Shown here piece after piece: positions 33,932 to 42,516 of a DNA stretch of 49,602 nt. The first letter of the stretch is position 1. The number at the start of each line of letters is the position of its first letter. The notes under the pieces were generated by a model that did not search any database, was not told the DNA's origin, and saw nothing but the letters and a program-made list of their open reading frames with translations. The position numbers and the translations under genes were made by a program. This DNA comes from Chlamydiae bacterium CG10_big_fil_rev_8_21_14_0_10_35_9 (GTDB taxonomy: Bacteria > Chlamydiota > Chlamydiia > Chlamydiales > SM23-39): contig PFAC01000022.1 in the NCBI GenBank assembly GCA_002773835.1, positions 1,952 through 51,553 of the forward strand, read 5' to 3'.

Positions 33932-34861
33932 CTAAAAATTAGTTAAAACAGGTTTAGGAAGTTGAAAGAAAACATCTTCTTTTTTGTAAACAATCTCCTC
34001 TACCTCATTAACTCCAAACTCTTTTAGTTTTGCAATACATCTTTGAACGACTGCTTCAGGAGTAGATGCTCCTGCAGTCATGCCTATAGTAGACACACTT
34101 TCTAACCAAGCAGGGTTAATTTCACTTTCATCATTAATAAGAAAAGAAGGAACGTTCCGATTCATGGCAGCCTCTTTCAATCTGTTTGAATTAGAGCTAG
34201 TAGGATCGCCCACCACTAGAACAATATCAACATCACTGGTAATTTCCCGTAAAGCAAGCTGTCTATTAGTAGTTGCATAACAAATAGAAGAGCTGGGAAG
34301 AGTTTCTATAGCCGGATATTTTTCTTCTAACGCCTCGACGATTTCCTTTATATCATCTAAGCTTAACGTTGTTTGTGTAAGATAAAATAGCTTTTGGTCT
34401 TGTGTAAAGGTAAGTTTTTGCACATCGTATGTTGATTCTACTATTGTTGTAACTTCCGGAGCCTCACCTGCAGTGCCGACCACCTCAACATGGTTTTTAT
34501 GCCCAATCAAGACAATTTGATAACCTTTTTGTGCATATCTTTTTGCAGCAGAATGAACTTTTGTAACAAGACCACAGGTAGCATCAATTTCAATTAAGTT
34601 TCTTTTTTTTGCCTCTTCCCTGATTGCCGGAGAAACGCCATGTGCCGAATAAATAAGCCTTTCCCCTTCGGGTACATCAGCAATATTTTCTATAAAAATA
34701 GCCCCTTTAGACTTTAAATCATCAACTACATGCTTGTTATGAACAATTTCATGTTTAACATAAATAGGCGCACCCCAAAGCTCTAAAGCTTTCTTCACAG
34801 TATCAATAGCCCTTTCTACGCCGGCGCAAAAGCCTCTAGGCTTACAAAGTAAAAGTTTCAT
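33932..34861 (-). CDS. ispH: 4-hydroxy-3-methylbut-2-enyl diphosphate reductase
   Basis: Last enzyme of the MEP isoprenoid pathway, making IPP and DMAPP; supplies undecaprenyl phosphate. 309 residues. The three iron-sulfur cysteines are Cys12 (RGFCAGVERAI), Cys96 (DATCGLV) and Cys194 (SICYATTNRQ). The substrate-handling TQTTLS and EIDATC regions are normal, as is TAGASTPE near the C-terminus. AAGG lies upstream of the ATG. It ends directly against convergent oppF and is preceded by the pkn1-like gene 14 bp upstream, so those two may be cotranscribed. Confidence 0.97.
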   Translation of the reverse strand: MKLLLCKPRGFCAGVERAIDTVKKALELWGAPIYVKHEIVHNKHVVDDLKSKGAIFIENIADVPEGERLIYSAHGVSPAIREEAKKRNLIEIDATCGLVTKVHSAAKRYAQKGYQIVLIGHKNHVEVVGTAGEAPEVTTIVESTYDVQKLTFTQDQKLFYLTQTTLSLDDIKEIVEALEEKYPAIETLPSSSICYATTNRQLALREITSDVDIVLVVGDPTSSNSNRLKEAAMNRNVPSFLINDESEINPAWLESVSTIGMTAGASTPEAVVQRCIAKLKEFGVNEVEEIVYKKEDVFFQLPKPVLTNF

Positions 34862-34875
34862 AAATAACCTTAAAA

Positions 34876-36732
34876 TTAGGAAGAAGCATCTGCAGCACAG
34901 CGGAAGCCATAGGTTCCATTAACTGTTCCAGGATTATTACGATGTCTATGAGATATTCTCAAATCTTCCTTTAAAGATTTCCAACAGCCACCTCGCAACA
35001 CCCGATATACACCTTGAGGAGGACCAATGGGGCTTTCAGGTTCTTGTTGAGAAGTTTCATAAAAATTATAAGCATACCAGTCTTGACACCACTCGTAAAC
35101 ATTACCGGCAATGTCATATAAACCAAACTCATTTGGAGGATAGCTCATTACATTAGTTGTATCTGAGCTGAAGTAGTTGGCTTGAGATCTCTCTATCTCG
35201 TCTCCTGTTGGATATGTGTAGTCATTTCCGCTAGAAGCAGCTATTTCCCACTCAGCCTCTGTCGGAAGTCTTTTTCCTACCCACTTTGCATAAGCAACAG
35301 CACCATACCAAGTAACGCCTACTACCGGATGTTTACTGTAACCTGATTCGATGATGAGTTTACCGCCGCTTCTTTTTATCCTTGAATCTCTTAACCTGAT
35401 GATGTCGTTATTATTGCCATCCTTTTCTCCCCCCATTGCCTGTAAAAAGCGGACAAACTGTTCGTTTGTTACTGGATGAATATCGATAGCGTAACTATTT
35501 ACAGTAATAGAATGACGTGGCATCTCGTCCCTAGCCCCATTTTGACAACCTCTTGAATAAGTTCCCCCTGGGATAATAACCATTTCAGTTAGAATAGGAT
35601 CTACTTCACTTATCTCTACTTTTTTAGGCTCATAACGAGATACTTGCATTTCTCTTTGAAAAATGGCTCCTGGATCAGGCTCATATACTGGTCTTTCAAT
35701 TTCCTGGGGCTTCAACACCGGCTTCAAGTCAGGGCTTTCTTCTGTCGGTGTGAAAGGAACCTCAGCTTCCGACTTATCTTTATCTTTTGGAAAAGGAAAA
35801 GAAAGCTGCATTTTACACTCTACTGCCTGTTCTAGTTCACTCCAAGAGTCAGTAGTAGTTGATAGATATTTATCTAAAGCCTTTGTTAAATGAAGAGGTC
35901 TTTTACTAGGTTTGGACTGTAAAAGAACTTTAATTAACTCATCCCAGTTTTGTTCAAACTCAGGTTTTACTTTCGAAGGCATTTCAAAAACTCCTTCAGG
36001 AAAGCCACCGGCAATTAAATAGTATGCCAAGACGCCAAAAGCATAGGTATCTACTTTAGCATCACATTTTTCTCTATCAGCATATATTTTTTGTTCCGGT
36101 GATAAAAACGCAAAGTTAGACAAATAACTTTGTAGAGTTTTTTCCTCTGATTCACTATCGCTTAAAGCCTCTGCCATTTTACCTGCTAATTCGCTAAATA
36201 TTGTCTTTTCTCCTATAAAGCGATTCAAACCAAAATCTGAAAGATAAGCTCTTAAATTTTTGTCAGTTTGGTTTATTAAAATGTTGGTAAGCTTTATTCC
36301 GCCGTGAAAAAGATATCCTTCCTCAAAAGGAAATTGATGTGCATAGTCTAATGCGGAAGCAAGCTGGCTTAAAATAGTTTCCACTTCCTTTTCAGCCAGG
36401 TCAAAGTTTTTAGATTGCAGATAGGCATCTAATGTTACATATTCTTTTTCTAGATCAATTACTTTGTCCATTACAAGGAAATATTTGCCGTCAAAGGCAG
36501 AAACATTATGAACCTTAACTATGGATGGATGGTTTAGACGGGCAATTGTCCCAATATTTTTTTCAAATTTTTCAATAAATTCAGGATCATTGGAAAGGTT
36601 TTCGGGAAGAATTTTTAAAACATATTCTTGTTTTGTAAAGCGATGTTGTGCGAGATACACACTACCAAAAGCTCCTTTCCCAAGCTCTTTGACTAAAGTA
36701 AAGTCTCCAAATGTTTCAATACTTGCTGTCAT
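34876..36732 (-). CDS. pkn1: Pkn1-like protein: kinase fold with lost catalytic residues plus FGE-sulfatase domain
   Basis: 618 residues. The N-terminal protein-kinase fold (about 12-290) has the glycine loop GKGAFGSVYLA, Lys40 (YVLKIL) and DFG at 166-168. However, HRD reads HGG (143-145), so the catalytic Asp is Gly. The alpha-C Glu position appears to be Asn59. The linker (320-375) is Pro/Glu-rich. The C-terminal half is an FGE-sulfatase/SUMF1 domain (about 380-615) with IPGGTYSRG, RLPTEAEWEIAA, YDIAGNVYEWCQDWY and VLRGGCWKS. This two-domain layout matches chlamydial Pkn1. It may act as a pseudokinase or scaffold. Confidence 0.87.
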   Translation of the reverse strand: MTASIETFGDFTLVKELGKGAFGSVYLAQHRFTKQEYVLKILPENLSNDPEFIEKFEKNIGTIARLNHPSIVKVHNVSAFDGKYFLVMDKVIDLEKEYVTLDAYLQSKNFDLAEKEVETILSQLASALDYAHQFPFEEGYLFHGGIKLTNILINQTDKNLRAYLSDFGLNRFIGEKTIFSELAGKMAEALSDSESEEKTLQSYLSNFAFLSPEQKIYADREKCDAKVDTYAFGVLAYYLIAGGFPEGVFEMPSKVKPEFEQNWDELIKVLLQSKPSKRPLHLTKALDKYLSTTTDSWSELEQAVECKMQLSFPFPKDKDKSEAEVPFTPTEESPDLKPVLKPQEIERPVYEPDPGAIFQREMQVSRYEPKKVEISEVDPILTEMVIIPGGTYSRGCQNGARDEMPRHSITVNSYAIDIHPVTNEQFVRFLQAMGGEKDGNNNDIIRLRDSRIKRSGGKLIIESGYSKHPVVGVTWYGAVAYAKWVGKRLPTEAEWEIAASSGNDYTYPTGDEIERSQANYFSSDTTNVMSYPPNEFGLYDIAGNVYEWCQDWYAYNFYETSQQEPESPIGPPQGVYRVLRGGCWKSLKEDLRISHRHRNNPGTVNGTYGFRCAADASS

Positions 36733-36849
36733 AATCTACCAATTAATTAAACCCTGCATTTTGAAAGATTACACTTTTTCTATGCAAGGAATCAATTGTT
36801 TTTTATTACAATTAATAAAAAAAATTAACACGCCAAATCTAATTCACTA

Positions 36850-37608
36850 TTAAAGTAAAAATAATCCATTAATTGAGCCAAGCATTAAACCCAATAGTAA
36901 ACTATTTGTCGCATGCTGATAGTTTTTATAAAGATATAAAACTAATCTTGAAAAAACCATTAAGCCAAGCAAAATGCCTAATGTAAAACTTCCTAAAAAC
37001 AACATCGATTGAAGTGGCAGCGTTTGTCGAACAATGCTATCAAAAAAATTCTTAACGTGGAAGATGATCGTTTGGTAAAGGCCAAGAAGAACTAATACGC
37101 TACTTCCTGAAATTCCCGGAAGAAGCATAGCAAAAACGCCCAGCAAGCCTGCAAGAAAAAGGTAAAAGTAATTGCTTTGCATCGGATAAGAAATAAGACC
37201 TTGATAGATTAGATACGAAATGGCAGCTCCACATAGAAAAAATACCCAATTGATCGGATTTTTTTTAGGAATTGTCCTAGCAATAGATATAATCGATATA
37301 AAAATCAAACTGGCAAAAAAATAAATAAAATATTTTTTATACGTGGAGTGTTCCAAAATAAAGTGGATAATTTGAGAAAATAAGAATATTGCAACAATGA
37401 TGCCAGCCAACAGAGGGAATAAAAAGCGCCAGTTAATTTTTTTGATGAATGTTCGAAACTGTAGCTTTAACAAATACCGCGGTTGAATACTTTTAATAGC
37501 ACTTAGCCAACGCTCATAAATATTTGTTAAAAAAGCAACTGTCCCTCCAGAAATCCCGGGGAGCAGATCTGCAATCCCCATAAAAAGTCCGATACAGAAA
37601 ATACGCAC
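36850..37608 (-). CDS. DUF368 / PopT-type polyprenyl-phosphate transporter
   Basis: A 252-residue membrane protein with about eight helices. Two GxxxxLPGISGGT-type signatures occur, GIADLLPGISGGTVAFL near the N-terminus and AMLLPGISGSSVLVLLG in the middle, which define DUF368. DUF368 members were recently linked to return of undecaprenyl phosphate across the inner membrane. The start is GTG inside the rodZ stop (TAGTG), giving tight translational coupling. Pairing with RodZ, which works in MreB-directed wall synthesis and division, fits a lipid-carrier recycling role. That role is inferred from family and context. Confidence 0.87.
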   Translation of the reverse strand: MRIFCIGLFMGIADLLPGISGGTVAFLTNIYERWLSAIKSIQPRYLLKLQFRTFIKKINWRFLFPLLAGIIVAIFLFSQIIHFILEHSTYKKYFIYFFASLIFISIISIARTIPKKNPINWVFFLCGAAISYLIYQGLISYPMQSNYFYLFLAGLLGVFAMLLPGISGSSVLVLLGLYQTIIFHVKNFFDSIVRQTLPLQSMLFLGSFTLGILLGLMVFSRLVLYLYKNYQHATNSLLLGLMLGSINGLFLL

Positions 37609-38018
37609 TAGAAAACACCTAAAAACTTAGCAAAGTACCAAGCTGCCATAAGAATAACAACTACAGCTCCTCCCCAAATAAGATTGGGCAAGACTCCCTT
37701 TTTAGCTCCTTGCATATTTCTTGATTCCAGTGTTCCTATACCATAGTCAAATTCCTGCTTTTCTTTTTTTATCTTAAAAGCTTCTGGATAATCTTTTAGC
37801 AGCTGATCTGGGTTAAATCCTAAAAAAGAAGCATATTGTCTGATGAACCCCAATGAATAAACAGGTGACAGCACCTGCTGTGCTTTTCCCTCTTCAATCG
37901 ATTGCAGGTACATCATTCGGATAGATGTAGCATTTTCTACTTCTTTTAAAGTTAAGTTCATCTCCTCTCGTTTTGTGCGAAACAAACTACCAAGTTTTTG
38001 TGTGTCTTCTTCGGCCAT
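37608..38018 (-). CDS. rodZ: RodZ-like HTH membrane protein, short chlamydial form
   Basis: 136 residues. An N-terminal HTH_25 domain (about 6-75: LGSLFRTKREEMNLTLKEVE and SPVYSLGFIRQYASFLG) precedes a basic linker and one transmembrane helix (about 112-132). The extracellular beta domain of E. coli RodZ is absent, as in Chlamydia. RodZ links MreB filaments to wall synthesis and, in chlamydiae, to polarised division. GAGGAA lies before the ATG. It is divergent from rnhC, the same neighbour as in Chlamydia. It is coupled to the downstream DUF368 gene. Confidence 0.9.
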   Translation of the reverse strand: MAEEDTQKLGSLFRTKREEMNLTLKEVENATSIRMMYLQSIEEGKAQQVLSPVYSLGFIRQYASFLGFNPDQLLKDYPEAFKIKKEKQEFDYGIGTLESRNMQGAKKGVLPNLIWGGAVVVILMAAWYFAKFLGVF

Positions 38019-38043
38019 GATTCCTCTATAATTTTAACCTGAC

Positions 38044-38063
38044 ATCTTATAGCTTTATAAGAT
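38044..38063. promoter_or_regulatory. Dyad between divergent rodZ and rnhC
   Basis: A perfect 8-bp inverted repeat, ATCTTATA-GCTT-TATAAGAT, lies near the middle of the 78-bp intergenic region. It could be an operator or paired -10-like elements. It has no G/C-rich stem, so it is not a terminator. Confidence 0.4.
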
Positions 38064-38096
38064 ATCATGCAATTTTAATGAAATTAGATAAAATCT

Positions 38097-38990
38097 ATGA
38101 ATTGTTTTTCTACAAAAATTGACCTTAAGCTCGCAGAAAAATTAAAAAACGACTTACTGCAACAAGGTTTTGAAATTACTATCCCCCCTTATACTATTTT
38201 TGCCGCTAAAAAAAAGGGGGTAAGCTGTAACTTATACAAGTCAGGATCTTTGACAGTTCAAGGTAAAGATATGGCAGCTTTTATAGAGTTTTACTTAGAA
38301 CCAGAGATTTTAAAAGAATTTACCTTTACCCACCCCACAGCTACAGCTGACTTAACTCCAAGAATTGGTGTTGATGAAGCTGGCAAGGGAGATTTTTTCG
38401 GTCCTCTTTGCACTTGCGCTTTTTATGCTGATAAGGACGATATACAAAAACTTATCTCATTAAACATACGAGACAGTAAACGTATGTCAGATCAGACGGT
38501 CTTGAAAATAGCAAAAGAGCTCGAAAAGTCTTTTACACATGATGTCATTTGCATCTCTCCCTTAAAGTACAATGATTTGTACCAGAAAATGAAAAACTTG
38601 AACTTTCTGCTCGGCTGGGCACATGCAACAGCTATTGGCAATTTAGTACAAAAATCAAGTTGTAAAAAGGTAATTATCGACCAATTTGCCAGTGAGTATG
38701 TGGTAGAGAATGCTTTAAAGAAAAAAAACATTGAAGTCGATTTAACACAGCAGCACCGCGCTGAGTCTGATGTAGTTGTAGCTGCAGCCTCCATCGTTGC
38801 AAGGGCTACTTTTTTAAAACAACTCCAAGTATTGTCAGAAAAACTTGGTATCAATCTTCCTAAAGGAGCTTCCAAGTTAGTACTTAAAACAGGCAAGGAA
38901 ATTGTGCAAAAGTTTGGAGCCGGCAAACTTTCTGAGTATTCAAAGGCCCACTTTAAGACAACAGAAGACATTTTAAATGAGCTGAAATAA
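38097..38990 (+). CDS. rnhC: Ribonuclease HIII
   Basis: Degrades the RNA strand of RNA-DNA hybrids in replication and repair. 297 residues. The N-terminal substrate-binding domain (about 1-80) marks RNase HIII. The catalytic region begins with GVDEAGKGDFFGPL (91-104), giving Asp93 and Glu94, and later Asp residues are in DSKRMSD and DQFASE. Its stop overlaps recN by one base (TAATG). The rodZ-rnhC neighbourhood is conserved with Chlamydia. Confidence 0.95.
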   Translation: MNCFSTKIDLKLAEKLKNDLLQQGFEITIPPYTIFAAKKKGVSCNLYKSGSLTVQGKDMAAFIEFYLEPEILKEFTFTHPTATADLTPRIGVDEAGKGDFFGPLCTCAFYADKDDIQKLISLNIRDSKRMSDQTVLKIAKELEKSFTHDVICISPLKYNDLYQKMKNLNFLLGWAHATAIGNLVQKSSCKKVIIDQFASEYVVENALKKKNIEVDLTQQHRAESDVVVAAASIVARATFLKQLQVLSEKLGINLPKGASKLVLKTGKEIVQKFGAGKLSEYSKAHFKTTEDILNELK

Positions 38991-40612
38991 TGCTTTTAAA
39001 CCTTGTTATCAAAAATTTTATAACAATTGATTTTCTTGAGATCTCTTTTACAGAGGGGCTGAATATTATCACAGGAGAATCCGGATCTGGAAAAAGTGTT
39101 ATTTTAAAGGCTATTGATTTAGCCACCGGTGCCAAAGCCAGCCCAGACATGATCCGAAAAGGAGCGTCTGTGGCTTGGGTGGAATGTGAATTTCAATCAA
39201 ATAGCAAAACCGCCTTTCTTTTTAAGGAATTTACCAATGAAAGTGATACTTTCACAATTAGAAGAGAAATACTTGCTAGCGGAAGATCAAGAACTTTTCT
39301 TAATGACCAAACCATTCCACTGACAAAGCTGAAAGAAAATGCGAATTATCTGACAGAATATGTATCGCAAAACCAAGCAAGTTGTTTACAAGAGGAAAGT
39401 TTTGCTAGAAAAATACTAGACTCCTATGCCTCTTTAACAACACTGCAAGAGCAGTTCTCTACCTGTTTTACCCAAGTAAGCACCCTTTCAAAAGAAATCG
39501 ATTGCTTACTGCATAAAAAAGAACAAGCAAATGCAGAAGTCTCTCAATTAAGAGAAGACGTTAGCAGTATAGAAAGCATGAAGTTTCAAGAAGAAGAGGA
39601 AGCAGCGCTTGAACAGGAACTCACTTTGCTGACGACTGCTAAAGAGCGCTTGCAAATTTCTGAAAACATTAACCATGTATTGATAGAACAATCCCCAGCT
39701 ATTTTACTTTCTTTAAAAACTTTAAAAAAAGATCTCGACCTCTTGCATAAAATGGATACAACCTGTGAAGGGATGCTACCTCATCTTGATGCTGCTGTAG
39801 TTGAGTTAGAAGAACTTTCTTATCAAATTAGATCTTATAAATCTTCCCTAGACATCGACCCTCAAAGGCTTACCCAAGTAGAAGAGAGGTTAAAAGAAAT
39901 TGATAGCCTGAAAAAACAGTTTGGCCCTTCTTGCGAAGATATCTCCCGATATTTACAACAAGCCCAGAAGAAAATTGATTTTTTAGAGGAAAGTGACCAT
40001 TTGCTGCTTTCTTGCGAAAGAAAAAAAGACTCTCTCAAAGCTGAATTAGACAACCTAGGAGCATTGCTTTCCAGTAAGCGAAAAGAAGCTGCGATAGTTT
40101 TTCAACAAAAAGTATCTGAAGTGTTAAAAAAGCTGAATCTTACTAATGCCTCTTTTGAAGTTCATTTAGAAAAAATTCACCGCAGCTCCTTTGGTGAGGA
40201 AAAAATATCTCTTTTATTTAGCGCAAACAGAGGGATCGACCCCCAACCAATTACTTATTCAGCAAGTGGAGGCGAACTTTCTCGAGTCATGTTGGCTATC
40301 AAGACTGTTCTAGCAAAAAAAGACGATCCTCATACGATTATCTTTGATGAAATAGATTCCAACGTAGGAGGTCAAAGCGCCTTGATCATCGGAGAAAATT
40401 TAAAAAAACTAGCAGACTACCAGCAAGTTATTTGTGTAACCCACTTTGTGCAAGTAGCCCGCTTTGCCAACAACCATTTATGTGTGCAGAAAAAGGAAAA
40501 TGCCCTCAGCACTACCATAGTTCATAGCCTTTCACCTGAAAGTCAGGAAAAAGAGTTTCTAAGGATGGTGGGCCAAAATTATGACCCCCCACTGCTAAAG
40601 AAAGGAAAATGA
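38990..40612 (+). CDS. recN: DNA repair ATPase RecN
   Basis: SMC-like protein that helps double-strand break repair. 540 residues. Walker A is GESGSGKS (29-36) in NIITGESGSGKSVILKAID. A long helical arm (about 150-370) is rich in Glu, Leu and Lys. The C-terminal head has SASGGELSRVMLA, Walker B TIIFDEIDSNVGG and VTHFVQVA. The N-terminal head reads NFITIDFLEISFTEGLN. It is translationally coupled to rnhC. The 3' end overlaps the convergent orphan by 18 bp. Confidence 0.95.
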   Translation: MLLNLVIKNFITIDFLEISFTEGLNIITGESGSGKSVILKAIDLATGAKASPDMIRKGASVAWVECEFQSNSKTAFLFKEFTNESDTFTIRREILASGRSRTFLNDQTIPLTKLKENANYLTEYVSQNQASCLQEESFARKILDSYASLTTLQEQFSTCFTQVSTLSKEIDCLLHKKEQANAEVSQLREDVSSIESMKFQEEEEAALEQELTLLTTAKERLQISENINHVLIEQSPAILLSLKTLKKDLDLLHKMDTTCEGMLPHLDAAVVELEELSYQIRSYKSSLDIDPQRLTQVEERLKEIDSLKKQFGPSCEDISRYLQQAQKKIDFLEESDHLLLSCERKKDSLKAELDNLGALLSSKRKEAAIVFQQKVSEVLKKLNLTNASFEVHLEKIHRSSFGEEKISLLFSANRGIDPQPITYSASGGELSRVMLAIKTVLAKKDDPHTIIFDEIDSNVGGQSALIIGENLKKLADYQQVICVTHFVQVARFANNHLCVQKKENALSTTIVHSLSPESQEKEFLRMVGQNYDPPLLKKGK

Positions 40613-41158
40613 CTCTACGAAATGATGATAAAGGCCATCCTCATACTGATCGTCAATACTTTCTACAGCAATCAAATATAATTTATTATTTTTCATCATG
40701 GCTATTCCTTTGAAAAATACGTTTTCATTTTGAATGAAAAATTCCATTGCCGTTGCTTTTTTTGTATTAATTGAATTGGCAAAAATAAGTTTCCCTCCCC
40801 TTTGGACTAGACCGCTGATAAAACTTTCAATGGACATCTCTTCTTGCGAGGCTTTAATTTTATGTGGATACACAGCAATGAGCATCATGTAAACTGTTTG
40901 AGGCTTTATAGCTGAAATATATGCGTCATAAGTAACCATGGCTTTTGATTGAGGTAGTAAAAACTTCTCTTTCATGTGCTTAGGAATATCCGGAAACGCA
41001 ATCTTACAGTTTCCATTGATGGAGTGGTACTCTCTCCATGTGCTACTTTCTTCGCTAGCCTGCAAACTGTATGTTTTGAAAATTGATAGAATAAGTAATA
41101 GCGCACTGAAAATAATCGTTGTTATAGAGCTATTTTTTATCGTTTTTTGTTGATTCAT
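40595..41158 (-). CDS. Secreted or anchored orphan protein, 187 aa
   Basis: An N-terminal hydrophobic segment (about 12-35; ITTIIFSALLLILSIFKTYSLQA) could be a signal peptide. The mature domain is mixed alpha/beta with a central CKIAFPDIPKHMKEKF, and ends with FVESFSFL, a pattern seen in small PsbP-like or chlamydial exported proteins. I do not recognise a named family. It lies 15 bp downstream of the Yip1-like gene, so the two are likely cotranscribed. Confidence 0.6.
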   Translation of the reverse strand: MNQQKTIKNSSITTIIFSALLLILSIFKTYSLQASEESSTWREYHSINGNCKIAFPDIPKHMKEKFLLPQSKAMVTYDAYISAIKPQTVYMMLIAVYPHKIKASQEEMSIESFISGLVQRGGKLIFANSINTKKATAMEFFIQNENVFFKGIAMMKNNKLYLIAVESIDDQYEDGLYHHFVESFSFL

Positions 41159-41173
41159 AACCTCCTCCCCTTT

Positions 41174-41830
41174 TTAAAAATTCCATGTTATTAGCGGTAC
41201 ATCAAAGAAGTGACCGCATGTATTAACAATAGCAATCCATAAAATCAGCAATATTACAAAAATTATGAATGCAACAATTACGACATTGAGCATAGATTTA
41301 GCTATTGAAAATTTATGAACTACAGTAAGTCCTTGTAAGTAAATAACGAGCGCCCAGATTGTCATCCCCAGTTTGATCAGCATTACCGTTAAAACAATAT
41401 TCATTTGCAGAGAAGACAAAATATTCCCTCCTGGAAAATCTTTAAACAGTCCTTCTCCAAAGACGATTATCATAACTACCCAGCATAGGACATTAATGAT
41501 AAACGGAACACTTGCCCAAATAGCAACAGCTCTTACTTGGATGAAAGAGGCAGAGCCATTTAGCCACCTTCCTGTTTTTGCTATTAAAAACGAAGAGACT
41601 CCATAAAGAAAATATCCCCAAAAAGGAGCCAAAACTATAGATGCTATAAGTATAGTAAGTAGATTAAACTGATAACCAGGTGCATAGACTTGAGCTAGGT
41701 TCATGAGTGAACTGAAACCATAGACTGTGGCTAAAGGCCATAGTCTATGGTTCGGATTAACAGAGACAATTGACTCTATGGTTTCTTTAGGATGAATCCA
41801 TATAGAAAACCACGGACTCTTATTAAACAT
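41174..41830 (-). CDS. Yip1-family membrane protein 1
   Basis: 218 residues with about five transmembrane helices. The N-terminus FNKSPWFSIWIHPKETIESI matches the opening of Yip1-domain bacterial proteins (WxxxWxxPxxTI). Asn/Trp-rich short loops follow. ATG 41830 is preferred over GTG 41851 because AGGTGAGG lies just upstream of it. A 16-bp inverted repeat lies within the coding sequence at 41716-41752. It is a paralogue of the next gene upstream (41897-42514). The bacterial function is unknown. Confidence 0.72.
   Translation of the reverse strand: MFNKSPWFSIWIHPKETIESIVSVNPNHRLWPLATVYGFSSLMNLAQVYAPGYQFNLLTILIASIVLAPFWGYFLYGVSSFLIAKTGRWLNGSASFIQVRAVAIWASVPFIINVLCWVVMIIVFGEGLFKDFPGGNILSSLQMNIVLTVMLIKLGMTIWALVIYLQGLTVVHKFSIAKSMLNVVIVAFIIFVILLILWIAIVNTCGHFFDVPLITWNF
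41716..41752. repeat. 16-bp inverted repeat within a Yip1-like gene
   Basis: AACCATAGACTGTGGC at 41716-41731 pairs with GCCATAGTCTATGGTT at 41737-41752, one mismatch, five-base loop. It encodes the segment HRLWPLATVYGF on the minus strand. Confidence 0.8.
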
Positions 41831-41896
41831 CTCCCCCTCACCTAAGTTCACACCCCTAGGTTAAGGATACAATGTAATAATTAATTAAACAACCCA

Positions 41897-42514
41897 TTAT
41901 TGTTTAATTAACGAAACAAAATAGTAAAAAACATTACTAAATAGAAAAATTAAAATGTAAGATATAATAAAAGCTAAAATTACATTTCCAATTGATCTAG
42001 CTATAGTAAACCCCTGCACTTCCTGCACGCTCTGTACTAAAATAACAAAAGACCAAATCCCTGCTATTAAGCTGATTAAATTAATGAAAAGGGTTGTGAT
42101 TGCCCCTTCTCCTTTGCTTAGTATAATATCCGAAGAAAAAACTAAGAGAACAAACCACATCAGCAAGCTGATAATAAGCGGCACCTTAGACCAGGAAAGA
42201 GCAGCTCTTACATGTAAAAAAGGAGCATTCCCTTTTAGCCATTTACCTGTAAAGTGCAGAACCCAAGAATTGAAATAAAGAAAGACTGCTCCAAAAAAAG
42301 GAGAAACAACTATGGCAGCAAATACTATTAATACCACGCTGTATACCTGTCCTAGCTGCCAGTTATTGGCTAAAAACAAGATCGTTTGTAGGGCATAAAT
42401 AGTTGCTAGATAAAAAAAATGGTATCTTGGATCCTTGTTAACAATAGCTCTGATAGTCTTTTTTGGCTGCGTCCAGATGGTAACCCAAGGATTAAAACCA
42501 AATTTTGATGTCAT
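41897..42514 (-). CDS. Yip1-family membrane protein 2
   Basis: 205 residues and about five helices. The N-terminus FNPWVTIWTQPKKTIRAIV and the following DPRYHFFYLATIYAL align with those of the neighbour at 41174, as does the middle TGKWLKGNAPFLHVRAALSW with its TGRWLNGSASFIQVRAVAIW. The pair therefore arose by duplication. It ends 66 bp before the second copy starts, and an AT-rich gap of 66 bp carries no obvious promoter. It follows the SDR gene by 2 bp, so cotranscription with it is likely. Confidence 0.72.
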   Translation of the reverse strand: MTSKFGFNPWVTIWTQPKKTIRAIVNKDPRYHFFYLATIYALQTILFLANNWQLGQVYSVVLIVFAAIVVSPFFGAVFLYFNSWVLHFTGKWLKGNAPFLHVRAALSWSKVPLIISLLMWFVLLVFSSDIILSKGEGAITTLFINLISLIAGIWSFVILVQSVQEVQGFTIARSIGNVILAFIISYILIFLFSNVFYYFVSLIKQ

Positions 42515-42516
42515 AT

